Source: Astropecten irregularis
Taxonomy: Eukaryota; Echinodermata; Asteroidea; Paxillosida; Astropectinidae
Length of the DNA stretch: 64,000 bases
Assembly (NCBI GenBank): GCA_963971285.1
Contig: OZ020244.1
Coordinates: forward strand, 17,174,001-17,238,000
Reading direction: 5' to 3'
Both the position numbers and the translations under genes were made by a program. The notes below the pieces were generated by a model that made no database searches, was not told the origin of the DNA, and worked only from the letters and a program-made list of their open reading frames with translations. Positions 1 to 11,006 of the stretch are shown piece by piece (the stretch's first letter is position 1; every line of letters starts with the position of its first letter).

Positions 1-628
1 TGTCTTGATTTATTCTTGTTTTATTTAGTCAAAAGGCCAAAGGCCAATGTATAGTATAGGGCGGTGAATTTGTACAGTCACAGAGCAAGGAAGAAAGCAT
101 GACTGAGTGGGACATAGTTGTTTAATATTCGTTGGTATTTGGTCGATAGTTTAAACTATGTGCAGTTTGATAGTAATGTGGATCCTGTATCGCACCTAGT
201 CGTAAGTAGTTCTACTGAGAACGTTATCAATTATTTCACGGGCACGTCTGTAATCACATTTGATCTCCTCCTGTTTCAAGTAATAATCTAAATTGTAATT
301 GTATTTACACTGTATTTGTGTTTTTGTAATTGAACTGTGTGTACATAGAGCACCTTGAGCATCTCATTTGGTGGAATTGGCGCTTATATATAAATACCCA
401 TGTTTTATGATTATTTTGGTTACTATTAATCAGTTTGATTCCGAATTTTTAATGACTCTAGTTGCCATGGTAACGGGTCATTATAGGCCTTCAACCTATT
501 GTGAGATATTGCCCCGACGAAGACAGATTTAGAAGTTTGATTTAATTGGTCGCTTTCCCCTTACATGCCCTTGGGCCGTGCATATTGACGACATTTCTTG
601 GTACCCTTCTCTGTAACATGTTGACCAG
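1..628. other. No feature recognised
   Basis: AT-rich non-coding sequence with no tRNA, gene or clear repeat that I can see. Confidence 0.5.
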
Positions 629-636
629 GTATTATC

Positions 637-1225
637 CAGTGTTGGAGTACTTGCACTCGTTGTCGAGTACATGAAAATACTCGGCCCGTACTCGATTAAA
701 AGTACTCGAAAATAAAATGTACTTGGCCCGTACGGCGATAAAAAGTACTCGAAAATAAATGTACTTGGCCCGTACTCGATTCCATGTACTCGAATTTTGG
801 GAGTTCTTGACCATTTAGTGCAAATTTCACATTTTCGATACAATTTCACGGTTGATATGTTGCTGATTTCCGATAAATTAAACAATGGGAGTATGGCGAT
901 CATCGGGAGTTTAGTATCCAATGGAGTAAGCAGCACAGTGTCATTTGCAAGGTTTGAAAAACATTCATTTCTGAGAAGAGTGGCACAGTATGCAATTATG
1001 AACATCTCTGAGAAACAAAATGCATTTTTTGCACTATGCGTTGGTACTGTACTTGGACTTGGACTTTGGTACTCGAACTCGGCCCTGTACTCGACCTTGA
1101 AGTACTCGGACTTGATACTGAGGACTTGGACTCGACAGCAATGTACTCGGACTCTGCCCAGTACTCAGGCCTTGAAGTACTCGGAGTACTCTGTACTCGG
1201 ATCTGAGGACTCTACTCTAACACTG
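637..1225. mobile_element. hAT-like non-autonomous element with TACTCG-rich arms
   Basis: The termini are inverted: CAGTGTTGGAGTAC at the left and GACTCTACTCTAACACTG at the right (one mismatch in the outer 13 bases). The inner arms are packed with GTACTCG/TACTTGG repeats (655-800 and 1040-1215). CAGTG tips suit the hAT superfamily. No clear 8-bp target duplication is left (GTATTATC on the left, ATGATCTA on the right). The 145-codon open frame at 797-1234 is made by these repeats and is not a gene. Confidence 0.6.
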
Positions 1226-1265
1226 ATGATCTAATCAGGAATAGGCTCGGCTCTAAAATCACCTG

Positions 1266-1408
1266 AGGTTGATTTCACCAAACTCATCGTAACTTACTTT
1301 CAATCGTAGGACTTGTGATGCATTGCAGCCCCACGTAGAATATGATGGGTTAATATCCTCCTAACTCGAGTAACGATAGATCGTAAGGCTTCGTGAAATC
1401 GACCCCTG
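1266..1408. mobile_element. Short palindromic repeat, GTCGATTTCACCAAACT family, copy 1
   Basis: The ends are inverted: GGTTGATTTCACCAAACTC at the left and GGCTTCGTGAAATCGACC at the right. The inside reads CAATCGTAGGACTTGTGATG. Six copies of this ~145 bp family occur in the window. Confidence 0.65.
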
Positions 1409-1489
1409 ATCTTGAGCTTGTGGTCATGTGACTTGGACAAAATGGCAGCCACCATGGAATGGTACGGTACATATAGGGCCTGTACATTT

Positions 1490-1673
1490 TTTCAGTAATT
1501 AAGCACCAATTACATAAATAGTGTGGGCTATAGGTGCATGTTTTTCGACCCCTAATAAGACATAGTACAAGCGAGTGTTAGAAGAACCCAAAATATTGGG
1601 TCTTATAGCGCCCCCCCAAAAAAAATGGCTCTTCTAGCCCCCCAAAAATGTTGTCTCTATAGAACCGCGCCTG
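1490..1673. mobile_element. 5'-truncated copy of the CAGGCGCGGTTCTA element
   Basis: This is a direct repeat of the right part of the element at 2677-2956. It shares GAGTGTTAGAAGAACCC, the C-run blocks AGCCCCCC and the end AGAACCGCGCCTG. The left terminus is absent. Confidence 0.65.
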
Positions 1674-1835
1674 GCAACGGCCATTTTGCGTCCTACATGA
1701 AATGAAGGGCTTGTGATATGGCAAAGCCGGAGCCTTTCCTCGGCTTCGTTTTGAGGGCCTCAAATGGCGGGATTTTCCCTCGGCAAACTTTGACCTACAA
1801 ATCCTCATTCCCGTTCGATTTGATAACAAGTTGGC

Positions 1836-2387
1836 TTAAGCCCTTTTCACACGACGCCCAAAAAAACTCTCAACCATTGAGACATTTCCTCAAGGTTGCG
1901 AAATCTTACAAAACGGTTTTACGCTGGCTGCTTTTGCGTCCTTTCACACGGCACAGTGTAACATTTCGCAAGCCTCCCTTGAGACGGAACGCGGGTAATC
2001 GATAGACTATGCATTTTATGAATGAAAACGCTGCTAGTACCAACGTGACGATGAGGGTGAGGGTAAAGCACGTGGTATGCAAAGGCCATGAAACCGGTGT
2101 ACCACGCATGCGCATTCGAAAGCACTTCGCAAGGGACGTCGTACAAAAGGGGCTGTTCTCTATTCACACGACAGATCTCAAGGGTCCCTTGAGAAATCTT
2201 CCGCTAGCGGAAGATTTTGTCGTAGGTCTGGACCTCGGTCAAAATCTCTCAAGGATTCACCAGGGACGTCGGTCACTCTCAAGCATTGGTGTCCTTTCAC
2301 ACGATGACACTTTTGTAAGATTTCGCAACCATGAGAGAATTTCTCAATGGTTGAGAGTTTTTTTGGCGTCGTGTGAAAAGGCCTTAA
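1836..2387. mobile_element. TTAA-flanked foldback element (piggyBac-type ends)
   Basis: TTAA lies on both sides. The inverted tips are GCCCTTTTCACACGACGCC at the left and GGCCTTTTCACACGACGCC read from the right, one mismatch in 19, and the pairing continues through AACTCTCAACCATTGAGA. The element is 552 bp including both TTAA copies. TTAA targets are typical of piggyBac-type elements. It carries no transposase frame. Confidence 0.72.
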
Positions 2388-2676
2388 GTGTTACCAAGAT
2401 TACACAGAGTTAAAATGATGCACGTTGGCCAGTTACGTCTGCCGCGTACCGTACCAGGTCAACAGTCATCTTTTATAATTAGGTGTAGTGTCTATATATG
2501 GGCCCAGGGAGACAAATCTTCATCAGCGCATCTGAGAGATTCAATTAGCTTAATGAGGTAGATTATGAAAGTGTACACAGGGGGGTCATTAGTGACTCAT
2601 TCCCCCAAATTAATTTGTTTGGACGGAGATGAGTATTGTACCTAATTGACTTATTTAAAGAAGTTCAACTCGCTCT

Positions 2677-2956
2677 CAGGCGCGGTTCTACGAGGGGGGG
2701 GGGGGGGGGTGCTATAGCCCCCCCAAAATTGTGTCTAGCCCCCCCCCCCCCAAAAAAAAATGCAATCGAAATTTTCTTTTTGTAAATACTTGATCTTTTC
2801 AGTTATTAGGCGCTAATTACATAAAAAACGCGTAATGTATGATATAGGTGCATCTTTTTCGACCCATAATAAGACATAGCAGAAGCGAGTGTTAGAAGAA
2901 CCCAAAATATTGGGTCTTCTAGCCCCCCAAAATATCATGCTCTAGAACCGCGCCTG
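2677..2956. mobile_element. hAT-like MITE with perfect 8-bp target duplication
   Basis: The inverted tips are CAGGCGCGGTTCTA and TAGAACCGCGCCTG. The identical octamer CTCGCTCT flanks both ends (2669-2676 and 2957-2964). The inside has long G and C runs (2693-2750), which may form a hairpin and may also be length-uncertain in the assembly. An 8-bp duplication is the hAT hallmark. Confidence 0.75.
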
Positions 2957-3270
2957 CTCGCTCTTGTTAGTAGGCCAATGATTCAGCGTTCTTCACCTCT
3001 AGTGAGATATGTAACGAGTTATTTATGGATATAATTGCCATGGATGTTCTAAGAATTTAGCCGTATGATCCTGCACTAAATCATTTACAAATATGCACAG
3101 ACATCAGCTATATTTTGGTGTTTTCTCGAAACCAAAAACCTTGTATAATTAGAAATGTTTCGTTCCATTTTTTTAAAATTACTTCTCGTGTTTTACTGCA
3201 TGACGTCAACAAGAATTCAAAAACTCTTACACTATACACATTTCATGACATTTGTTGGCACTGCGTCAGT

Positions 3271-3625
3271 TTAAAGGTAGTATCATACTTCAAAGAAATA
3301 CAGCATCATGGGCAAAAATGCCAAGACAGATACAGTAACAGTCATCTGTGAAAATTTCAACCCCATGCTGTGCCCACTTCTTGAGAAAACAGTGAAAACC
3401 AGCCACAGTATTTCTTAAGTCTTTTCTCTTTTATTTTTGATCTTTAAAAGGAGCAAAAAGATTTTCGGTCGTTGTTTGACTAATTTCTGGATAAATACAC
3501 TATTTCAGGCGGAAACATTTTAATGGTTGGTTTCTACTTGCATCATCTTCATACCCTGAAAGTTATACGTAAATCTGTGAACATTTCTGTTTTGGTCTCT
3601 TACCAAAGTATGATACAATCTTTAA
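3271..3625 (-). mobile_element. TTAA MITE family A
   Basis: It starts TTTAAAGGTAGTATCATACT and ends GTATGATACAATCTTTAA. The body has the family blocks GGGCAAAAAT, CATCTGTGAAAATTTC, a degenerate centre (ATCTTTAAAAGG) and GATAAATACACTATTTCAGG. Here I call the reverse orientation the one that reads ATTCATGGGCAAAAATATC first. Confidence 0.8.
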
Positions 3626-4799
3626 TAATGCACACTGTAAAAATAAATTAAAGTGTAATCAAGAAAATCATATTTTCCTCAAGTGGCGGTGGGATGTTAG
3701 AGTAAGTTAGAGCATTCTAAAGAGGCGTGATTGGGGTGTGGCATAAGGTCCCACCTTCATCAAGACAACTGTAATTGAGTATTATATATAGATGGCTATA
3801 TTTGAACTTATGTACGATAAATTGCAACACAATTCAACTATTAAAGTAAAGCATCCGTAAATCTGTAGTTAATAGTATATTTAATAATGAATGTTTATGA
3901 GTGTAATGGTAAGAATAATTTTGTGAGTTTAAAGATGAAATGTTTCATAAAATACTGTCAAGTCATCTGGCAATGTCAGCGGTGTGATTCAGCTACTTGA
4001 ACCCCCTGCCAATTTTTACTACTGGTGACCATGGACATAACACGCGCCCTTTGTTGACCAATTACGCATTGAAGTCTCAATTGTGTGTAATTGAAATGAA
4101 TAAACTGAATGGAACTCAGGGTGCACCCAAGTAAATAGTCCCAAAATCCGTCCGCCGAGCTCATTAATAAAAGTTAAGCACTCAATATATTATAAATGAG
4201 AGAGTTCTGAGAGCTATGAAACTGAGGGATTGAAGAAATAGGGCACTGGACCTCCTGCCTGGACTCTGGGCTTCCATTTGTAACCATTTGTGATGCAACT
4301 GGGTGAGAAATTTGGTCTATTTCAGCCGCTTTGCAGAGGGATGTTTTTTGAAAATGGCTTCTTTGACTGGAGTGATCCATAGCTTGTTTTAGGGGTGGTC
4401 AGCTGAGAATGAGTATATCTCAAAAATTCAATGGTCAACCCACCATAAAATGAAAAGAAAATGAAAGGTGACATGTTCATCATCATTTTTCTGTGCAACT
4501 TGAACACCTGTAAGAGTTCTGTGTATTTTTAAAATGATTTTTAAAGTATAAGGATTTATCACTGTTGTCTATGGGAGTTCATTAATACTTGGGTGCATGC
4601 AACCCTCACAATGTGCGGTGGATGGAACAAATGTCAATGTTTGTGACGTAAGCCATGAATAAACCCAAATTTTATCAAATATCACGTGACGTACAATCCT
4701 CCAATCAAATGACAAGGATCTAATTACCAAGTGTTATATAATAGTTATATCTGCATTGTGTAAAACAAATAAATAAAACAAACTTTACATCAATTAATA
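3626..4799. other. No feature recognised
   Basis: AT-rich non-coding sequence. Open frames at 3976, 4174 and 4322 on the minus strand have no recognisable motif. Confidence 0.4.
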
Positions 4800-5164
4800 T
4801 TAAAGGTAGTATCATACTTTGGTTTTTATCAAAGAAATACAGATTCATGGTCAAAAATATCAAAGCAGATACAGTAACAGTCATCTGTGAAAATTGCAGT
4901 CCCATACGGTGCCCACTTTTTGAGAAAATTGTGAAAAACGGCCACAGTATTTCTTAAGTCTTTTCTCTTTTATTTTTGATCTTTTAAAAGATCAAAAAGA
5001 TTTTTGGTCGTTGTTTTACACATTTCTGGATAAATACACCATTTCAGGCGGAAACATGTTAACGGTAGGTTTCTTCTAGCATCATCTTCATACCCTGAAA
5101 GTTACACGTAAATCTGTGAACATTTCTATTTTGGTTTCTTACCAAAGCATGATACTACCTTTAA
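4800..5164 (-). mobile_element. TTAA MITE family A, full copy
   Basis: Both TTAA ends are intact, with tips AAGGTAGTATCATACTTTGG and CCAAAGCATGATACTACCTT. The central palindrome GATCTTTTAAAAGATC is present. Confidence 0.88.
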
Positions 5165-6422
5165 GTATTATTAATAGTGTTGTAATGAATTGTATGCAAA
5201 TACTAGTAGGTCGACTCGCCAGTATATTCTATTCATTCACTGGCTATTTGCTCTCATTCAGTTCTATAGACATTAAGGAGCATGGACCATGACAAAAAAG
5301 TCTGACTTAATAAATTGATGGAATATACCTCAGGGAACATTTCTAGGTACTATGTGGCCTCAAATTGTGGTAGCACTTTTGTGTAATATCCCAAAAATCA
5401 TCGTAATATTTCTGACTTTTTTTAAATGTTATTTCTCTTTGAATGGATTATGAATTATATAATCACATAATCATTCACCAAAATATATATCAAGGACTTG
5501 GTATGAGGTCAGAAAATACGACCACGCCCCTTTTTCCAGTTGCATTGTGGGAAAGTGAATCTTGTTTTTTGTTGCTCCTCAAAATAATGATACCACATTT
5601 TCTCCAAAGTGATACAACAATTTGAAGCCACATAATACCTATATATATAGCAAATCTGTTAATGGTATAAACTTCCATTTTATGAAGATAAACCATAGAT
5701 GTAGTGGGTGTTGAGCTAACTCCTTAATAAGAGGGTTTTCAGAACTTCGTTCCTTTACTACTATAACGGCAGTTTAAAACAGAATACAGACATTTCATAT
5801 AGGCAAGGACATGGGAATTGCAATGTTGACTATGGAAAGAATACATGATAACAAATGACATACCGGTAATGTGAAAATCCTATGCGACTTGAAGTACATT
5901 GGCTTGAAGACCCGGAGTTTGTAAATGGTTCCTGGGTGCGTTTATATTAAAGTGAGATAAACCAAGAACAACAGAATTATAATTATTATTATTATCATCA
6001 TTATTTATTTCTGGTAATGACACCAAGGATTCCTCAAAAGTGACCAAGGCACTGTAGCTCGCAAGCCTGATGAAACCTCATTTTATGGGAAGATGATGAG
6101 AAGAAGATACAGTTTTAGAGGTGGAAGGAAAACCCCAGAGGTATATTCTGTGTAAAACCCACGGAATCAGGCAGGGACTGAAGACCCAATTCACTTGTGA
6201 ACCAAGCCGGACTTGAACCCGGTCCACAAAGGTGAAAGGCGAGGAAAGAACCGCTATACGCCAACCTGACTCTCTAAATCTTAACAGAAGAGGACTATGC
6301 CTTCCAATCTAGGGAACCAATGAAAAAAAAAAAAAAAGAATGGGCAGCGTTAACACTCGCCCCTCATCAGAGGGTGAAATTTAACAGTATTTACATGTGT
6401 GGATTTTATTCTGATTTACTCA
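5165..6422. other. No gene recognised; (ATT/ATC)-rich patch
   Basis: Non-coding AT-rich DNA. A short TAATTATTATTATTATCATC run lies near 5980. Nothing else is supported. Confidence 0.4.
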
Positions 6423-6716
6423 TTAAAGGTAGCATCATACTTCTTTTACCAAAGAAATACAGATTCATGGGCAAAAATATCAAGAAAGATACAGTAACAG
6501 TCATCTGTGAAAATTTCTATTTTAGTTTTGATCTTTTAAAAGATCAAGATTTTCGGTCGTTGTCTTACCAATTTCTGGATAAATACAAAATTTCAGGCGG
6601 AACAAATTCAACGGTATGTTTCTACTTACCACCACCATCTTCATTACTGTAAATTATACGTAAATTTGTGAACATTTCTGCTTTGGTTTCTTATCAAAGT
6701 ATGATACTACTTGTAA
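6423..6716 (-). mobile_element. TTAA MITE family A, internally deleted
   Basis: The tips AAGGTAGCATCATACTT and AAGTATGATACTACTTG are present, but about 70 bp of the middle of the left half is missing. The central GATCTTTTAAAAGATC remains. Confidence 0.8.
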
Positions 6717-7021
6717 TAGGAATATCGAATTTATTCTTTAAAGAAAATGTTATCACAAACAGCAATGATAGGGAGTGTAGTCTATTATTTTAAAAGGGTA
6801 ATCCTAACTAAATACGCCTACCATGGTTGTACCTAGCATGCACAAGCTGAAACAACAGACTCCTTTATTATAAACCCTTCAAAAATTTGGGACAGCTGAT
6901 GTGCTTTTATGCTGTAGCAAAGTTTACTGTTTAGTCCATTAAATCCATATTCTATGTAAAATATTGCCACAAACGTTTTGCCGGCCAATTTGCATATAAA
7001 GGCCGGCTGTATGGAAAATAA

Positions 7022-7130
7022 AGTCGTTTGATTGATCGGGCGTTAGATTAATCGATTGATCGGCCGTTTGATTAATCGATTGATCGGTCGTTTGATTAAT
7101 CGATTGATCGGTCGATTGATTAATTGATTG
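7022..7130. repeat. Minisatellite, ~24-bp unit
   Basis: Four to five tandem units are based on TTTGATTAATCGATTGATCG. Each unit is itself partly palindromic (ATTAATCGAT, CGATTGATCG). Confidence 0.8.
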
Positions 7131-8155
7131 TGTCCTGGCTATGACAGTGGTAGAACGGTACTCTGCAGAAGTTAATCGCCCGACCAGAATTATATTTACA
7201 AAATGGTACATCAATTCGCGGAAAAACAAACAAATACAGTTCATGAACAAAAGAACTAATTCATGAACATATAAACCTCAGTGGCCACTGCATCCCTGGT
7301 TTCTCGCCCTTCAATATTTGTCAATACAAGCATCAATCTTTTAGTGCTTCAACAAACTGGATGTTTACGATTCTTTAACCTGGAAAACATGTCCATTTCC
7401 ACTGATATTAATTAAGGTATATTCATTCTGTAAACAAGTGGTTTTCCACTTGTTTCCAATTATATTGATATCAATTAAGGGCCTACTCAGTCCACGACAC
7501 TCCAACAAATAAAGTGTTCCAGGAGTGTCAAATCAATCTGATTCAAGCCAGTGCGACAATACAACGGTCAACGGCCTGGCCCAAGCTCCGCTGTGGAGGT
7601 CTTGTCCTTCGGCAGTACCTCGGCTCCCATGAAAACGTGGGTCACGCGACTGGCTTGCCGTACAAGGTTGCGACGATCCGGGGGTCTAGTCTGGCTTGTC
7701 AGGAACCTACGAAAGCCCTGTGACGCCATCAAGTATATATTCTGAAAAAGTGAAGTATATTATTTCAAAATTTGTTTTTTCGAGATATATTTTTCAGATT
7801 TGTGTTTTCGAGATTAATTCGCTGGATTAAATATGAAAAAAAAATGTTGAAAATGTTTGTCACAGCTTGCCGGGGGTCTGTGACCGCTCCATGGACCGTG
7901 CAAGTTAAGATGTTTTCTAGACCTTCGATAAATTTCCGTTCCACGATCTGCGTCACGAACAGCGCCCTCAATTTGAGTCGCGGCAAATTCCCAAAAGGGG
8001 GAGGCAATTTTTGGGCGGCAAAAAATCAAATGAAAAGTTCACTTGCACCAGTTTGGCTTTTAATTTACATTTAATATACGTAAATGAATTTATTTATGAA
8101 ATAAAATGCGATACGCCCAGTTCACGCAGCTTGTTTCCTTTAAGTTTCATTTTAT
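7131..8155. other. No gene recognised
   Basis: Holds a moderately G+C-rich stretch at 7510-7730 and a second at 7860-8030, with overlapping short open frames on both strands. None shows a recognisable domain. Confidence 0.4.
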
Positions 8156-8726
8156 TTAGAGTACTATTTGACACAAGTCATTCTGAAGAATAAGTTCATC
8201 ATTTGGGTTACGAATGGTTCTATAAATTACAGTATCATCTGCATACTGTCTCATTTGAGATTGAACACAAAAAGGCAAATCAAATGCAAAAAGGAGAGGC
8301 CCAAGGACTGATCTCTCAAGCCTTGTGGCACAGTACAGGCTGATCCCACTGGGATCCATGATGAATGGACACCCTGAAATTGGACACGTTGCTGTCGATC
8401 AGTCAGATATGATTGAAACCAGTGAAGAGCCATCCCACAAACACCATCATGATTATTTATGCAGTTTTTCCAGAAGAATTTCACCGCTCACTCGGGTCAA
8501 AGGCCTTTGACTACTCCAGGAAAACTGCATCAATACGAGGCGGGTTGGGTCTGTCAATGGTTTCAGCCCACTCATGATGGTAAACAGTTGCCAGCTGTGT
8601 CACTGTTGACCTACGGGAAATAAAGCCATGCCTACAGTCAGAAACAGGGCCACTTTGGTCTTTAAAATGAAAAAACGGTAAAAATGACATCAGAAGTGGC
8701 CCGTTTCTTTCCCAATTAGAGGACAT
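8156..8726 (-). pseudogene. Non-LTR retrotransposon reverse transcriptase fragment, frameshifted
   Basis: Read on the minus strand, pieces of a reverse transcriptase follow each other in different frames: RHGFISRRSTVTQL (8511-8726), WFQSYLTDRQQRVQF followed by a VPQG-like block (8251-8484), and the active-site box MRQYADDTVIY (8156-8359). This order and spacing fit LINE elements of the Jockey/CR1 type. A stop and frameshifts between blocks make it a dead fragment. No endonuclease domain or 3' tail was identified. Confidence 0.8.
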
Positions 8727-9000
8727 GATGGCTTAAACTGACAACTTTACCTGCGAAATCTTAAAACTTATTTGTTCATCACGCACGTTTTCGCTGCTGT
8801 TATTTGGGGAATTAGTTGTTTGCACTGAACTCCACCGCAAGATTCAAATTTCAAATTTCAAATAAAGCTCAAGCTGGCTGCAGCCCAGGAAATAAATTTC
8901 CCATAAGGCTGGCATGAAAAAAAAAAAAACCAACCAATTAAAAAGAAGTAAGAGGGAAAAAAAAGATACTCACAAATTATCTTTCCAAGGCGGTCGGGCT

Positions 9001-9355
9001 TTAAAGGTTGTATCATACTTTGGTAAGAGACCAAAACAAAAATGTTCACAGATTTACCTATAACTTTCAGGGTATGAAGATGATAAACCTACCGTTTAAA
9101 TATTTCCGCCTGAAATGGTGTATTTATCCAGAAATTAGTAAAACAACGACCGAAAATCTTTTTGATCTTTTAAAAGATCAAAAATAAAAGAGAAAAGACT
9201 TAAGAAATACTGTGGCTGTTTTCCACTGTTTTCTCAAAAAGTTGGCATCGTATGGGACTGAAATTTTCACAGATTATTTTTACTGTATCTTAATTCCTTG
9301 ATATTTTTGCCCATGAATCTGTATTTCAAAAACCAAAGTATGATACTACCTTTAA
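9001..9355 (+). mobile_element. TTAA MITE family A, full copy
   Basis: The left tip is AAGGTTGTATCATACTTTGG and the right tip is CCAAAGTATGATACTACCTT, with TTAA at both ends. The centre GATCTTTTAAAAGATC is at 9164-9179. Confidence 0.88.
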
Positions 9356-9644
9356 AGCGAAATTAGAACGGCCATCTTCAACTTTCACTTTCTTTTATTT
9401 TCTTTATTGGGTGGGTAAAAGTTCAGCTTAAATAAAAAAACAAAAGAAAAGAAAAAGTATCCCTTTAACAACTTAGGCCGACCTTCAGGCCTCATTTTAC
9501 CGAAACATGACAGCCCACTTTATAGGGGACAACATATTTCCATCATTGTTCTTCATGCTATGAAAGCAAAATCAACCAACAGTGACTAGGATTGGCGCCC
9601 TCTGTAGTTCAGCAATGAGCAGGGAGGTCAAAGGGCGTTGTGCG

Positions 9645-10807
9645 CGAAGTTATGGGTAGCATATGTTGGTGCAACGCTGGGCCGAGTATTGAATACGCAT
9701 CACGTACTACGTCCGTATCCGTATCCGGATCCGACCCCCAATCCGCACCACTGATATTGCGCGCGCCTCTCTTTACATTACTGTATGTACAATCGCCTGT
9801 ATACTGTATGCACAATACTGTACATGTACTGTACATGCACTGTTCACAGTGTATTCTGTGCCGCACATGCACCCGAGTTATACTCGGCTGAGACGAGCGC
9901 TTACTCTTCACAGGGTTGCTCCACATCTTAACTTATACTAGTGTACATTGTAGTAAATTATTCTCGGCTGAGACGATCGCCTATACTCTTCACAGGGTTG
10001 CTCCACATCTTAACTTATACTAGTGTACATTGTAGTAAATTATTCTCGGCTGAGACGATCGCCTATACTCTTCACAGGGTTGCTCCACATCTTAACTTAT
10101 ACTAGTGTACATTGTAGTAAATTATTCTCGGCTGAGACGAGCGCCTATACTCTTCACAGGGTTGCTCCACAACTTAACTTATACTAACTGTACATTGTAG
10201 TAAATTATTCTCGGCTGAGATCGGGGGGACGAGCGCCTATACTCTTCACAGGGTTGCTCCACAACTTAACTTATACCAGTGTACATTGTAGTAAATTATT
10301 CTCCGCTGAGACGAGCGCCTATACTCTTCACAGGGTTGCTCCACAACTTAACTTATGTACAATGTACAGTTAGTATAAGTTAAGATGTGGAGCAACCCTG
10401 TGAAGAGTGTAGGCGCTTGTCTCAGCCGAGAATAATTTACTACAATGTACAGTTAGTATAAGTTAAGATGTGGAGCAACCCTGTGAAGAGTATAGGCGCT
10501 CGTCTCAGCCGAGAATAATTTACTACAATGTACACTAAGTTAAGATGTGGAGCAACCCTGTGAAGAGTAAGCGCTCGTCTCAGCCGATAATAACTCGGGT
10601 GCATGTGCGGCACAGAAGAACAGTACATGTACAGTATTGTGCATACAGTATACAGGCGATTGTACATACAGTAATGTATAGAGAGGCGCGCGCAATATCA
10701 GTGGTGCGGATTCGGGGTCGGATCCGGATACGGATACGGACGTAGTACGTGATGCGTATTCAATACTCGGCCCAGCGTTGCACCAACATATGCTACCGAA
10801 GTTATGG
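9645..10807. mobile_element. Foldback element with internal tandem repeats and 11-bp target duplication
   Basis: The element proper is 9656-10796. It begins GTAGCATATGTTGGTGCAAC and ends with the exact reverse complement. CGAAGTTATGG flanks both sides (9645-9655 and 10797-10807). Each arm has a ~200-227 bp unique outer part and an inner array of ~82 bp units (six on the left, three on the right) built on CTCGGCTGAGACGA, CACAGGGTTGCTCCACA and GTACATTGTAGTAAATTATT. The arms meet near 10355. There is no protein-coding capacity. It ends 65 bp plus the duplication before the ataxin-10 start codon. Confidence 0.85.
9883..10355 (+). repeat. Tandem ~82-bp units of left foldback arm
   Basis: Units begin at about 9883, 9963, 10045, 10127, 10210 and 10301. 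Spacing is 82-83 bp, except for one 91-bp unit that carries the insertion TCGGGGG. Inverted units of the same sequence follow at 10356-10590. Confidence 0.85.
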
Positions 10808-10872
10808 TGGATATTTAAAGCACATGTCATGTTGGGAATGACTTGAAGTTGAAGTTGAAGTTGAAGTTGATC

Positions 10873-11006
10873 ATGGAGGGACTACTCGCTAGGCTGGGAC
10901 GAGTCGAACTTCATAATGACCATTTACAGTCTGATGTAGAGATAGCAGCAATCATTAAAACATTGGAGAATGTTTCACGTGAGGTGGAAATACACCATGA
11001 AAACAG
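10873..11006 (+). CDS. ATXN10: Ataxin-10 exon 1 (start codon)
   Basis: The exon encodes 44 residues beginning MEGLLARLGRVEL and ends in the split codon AG/. It ends with two codon bases, and exon 2 begins with the one base needed to finish an arginine codon, so the phase fits with no extra exon. Only GTA of the donor is visible before the run of Ns at 11010. The peptide is helical and acidic, like the poorly conserved N terminus of the family. Four TTGAAG hexamers lie just upstream (10843-10866). A short extra exon inside the gap cannot be excluded. Confidence 0.72.

Noticed and set aside
797-1234. 145-codon open frame
   Set aside because: Its second half is translation of TACTCG tandem words inside a hAT-like element.
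9883-10590. CRISPR-like regular repeats
   Set aside because: The repeats are contiguous ~82-bp units without unique spacers, lie inside inverted arms of a foldback element, and the DNA is animal.
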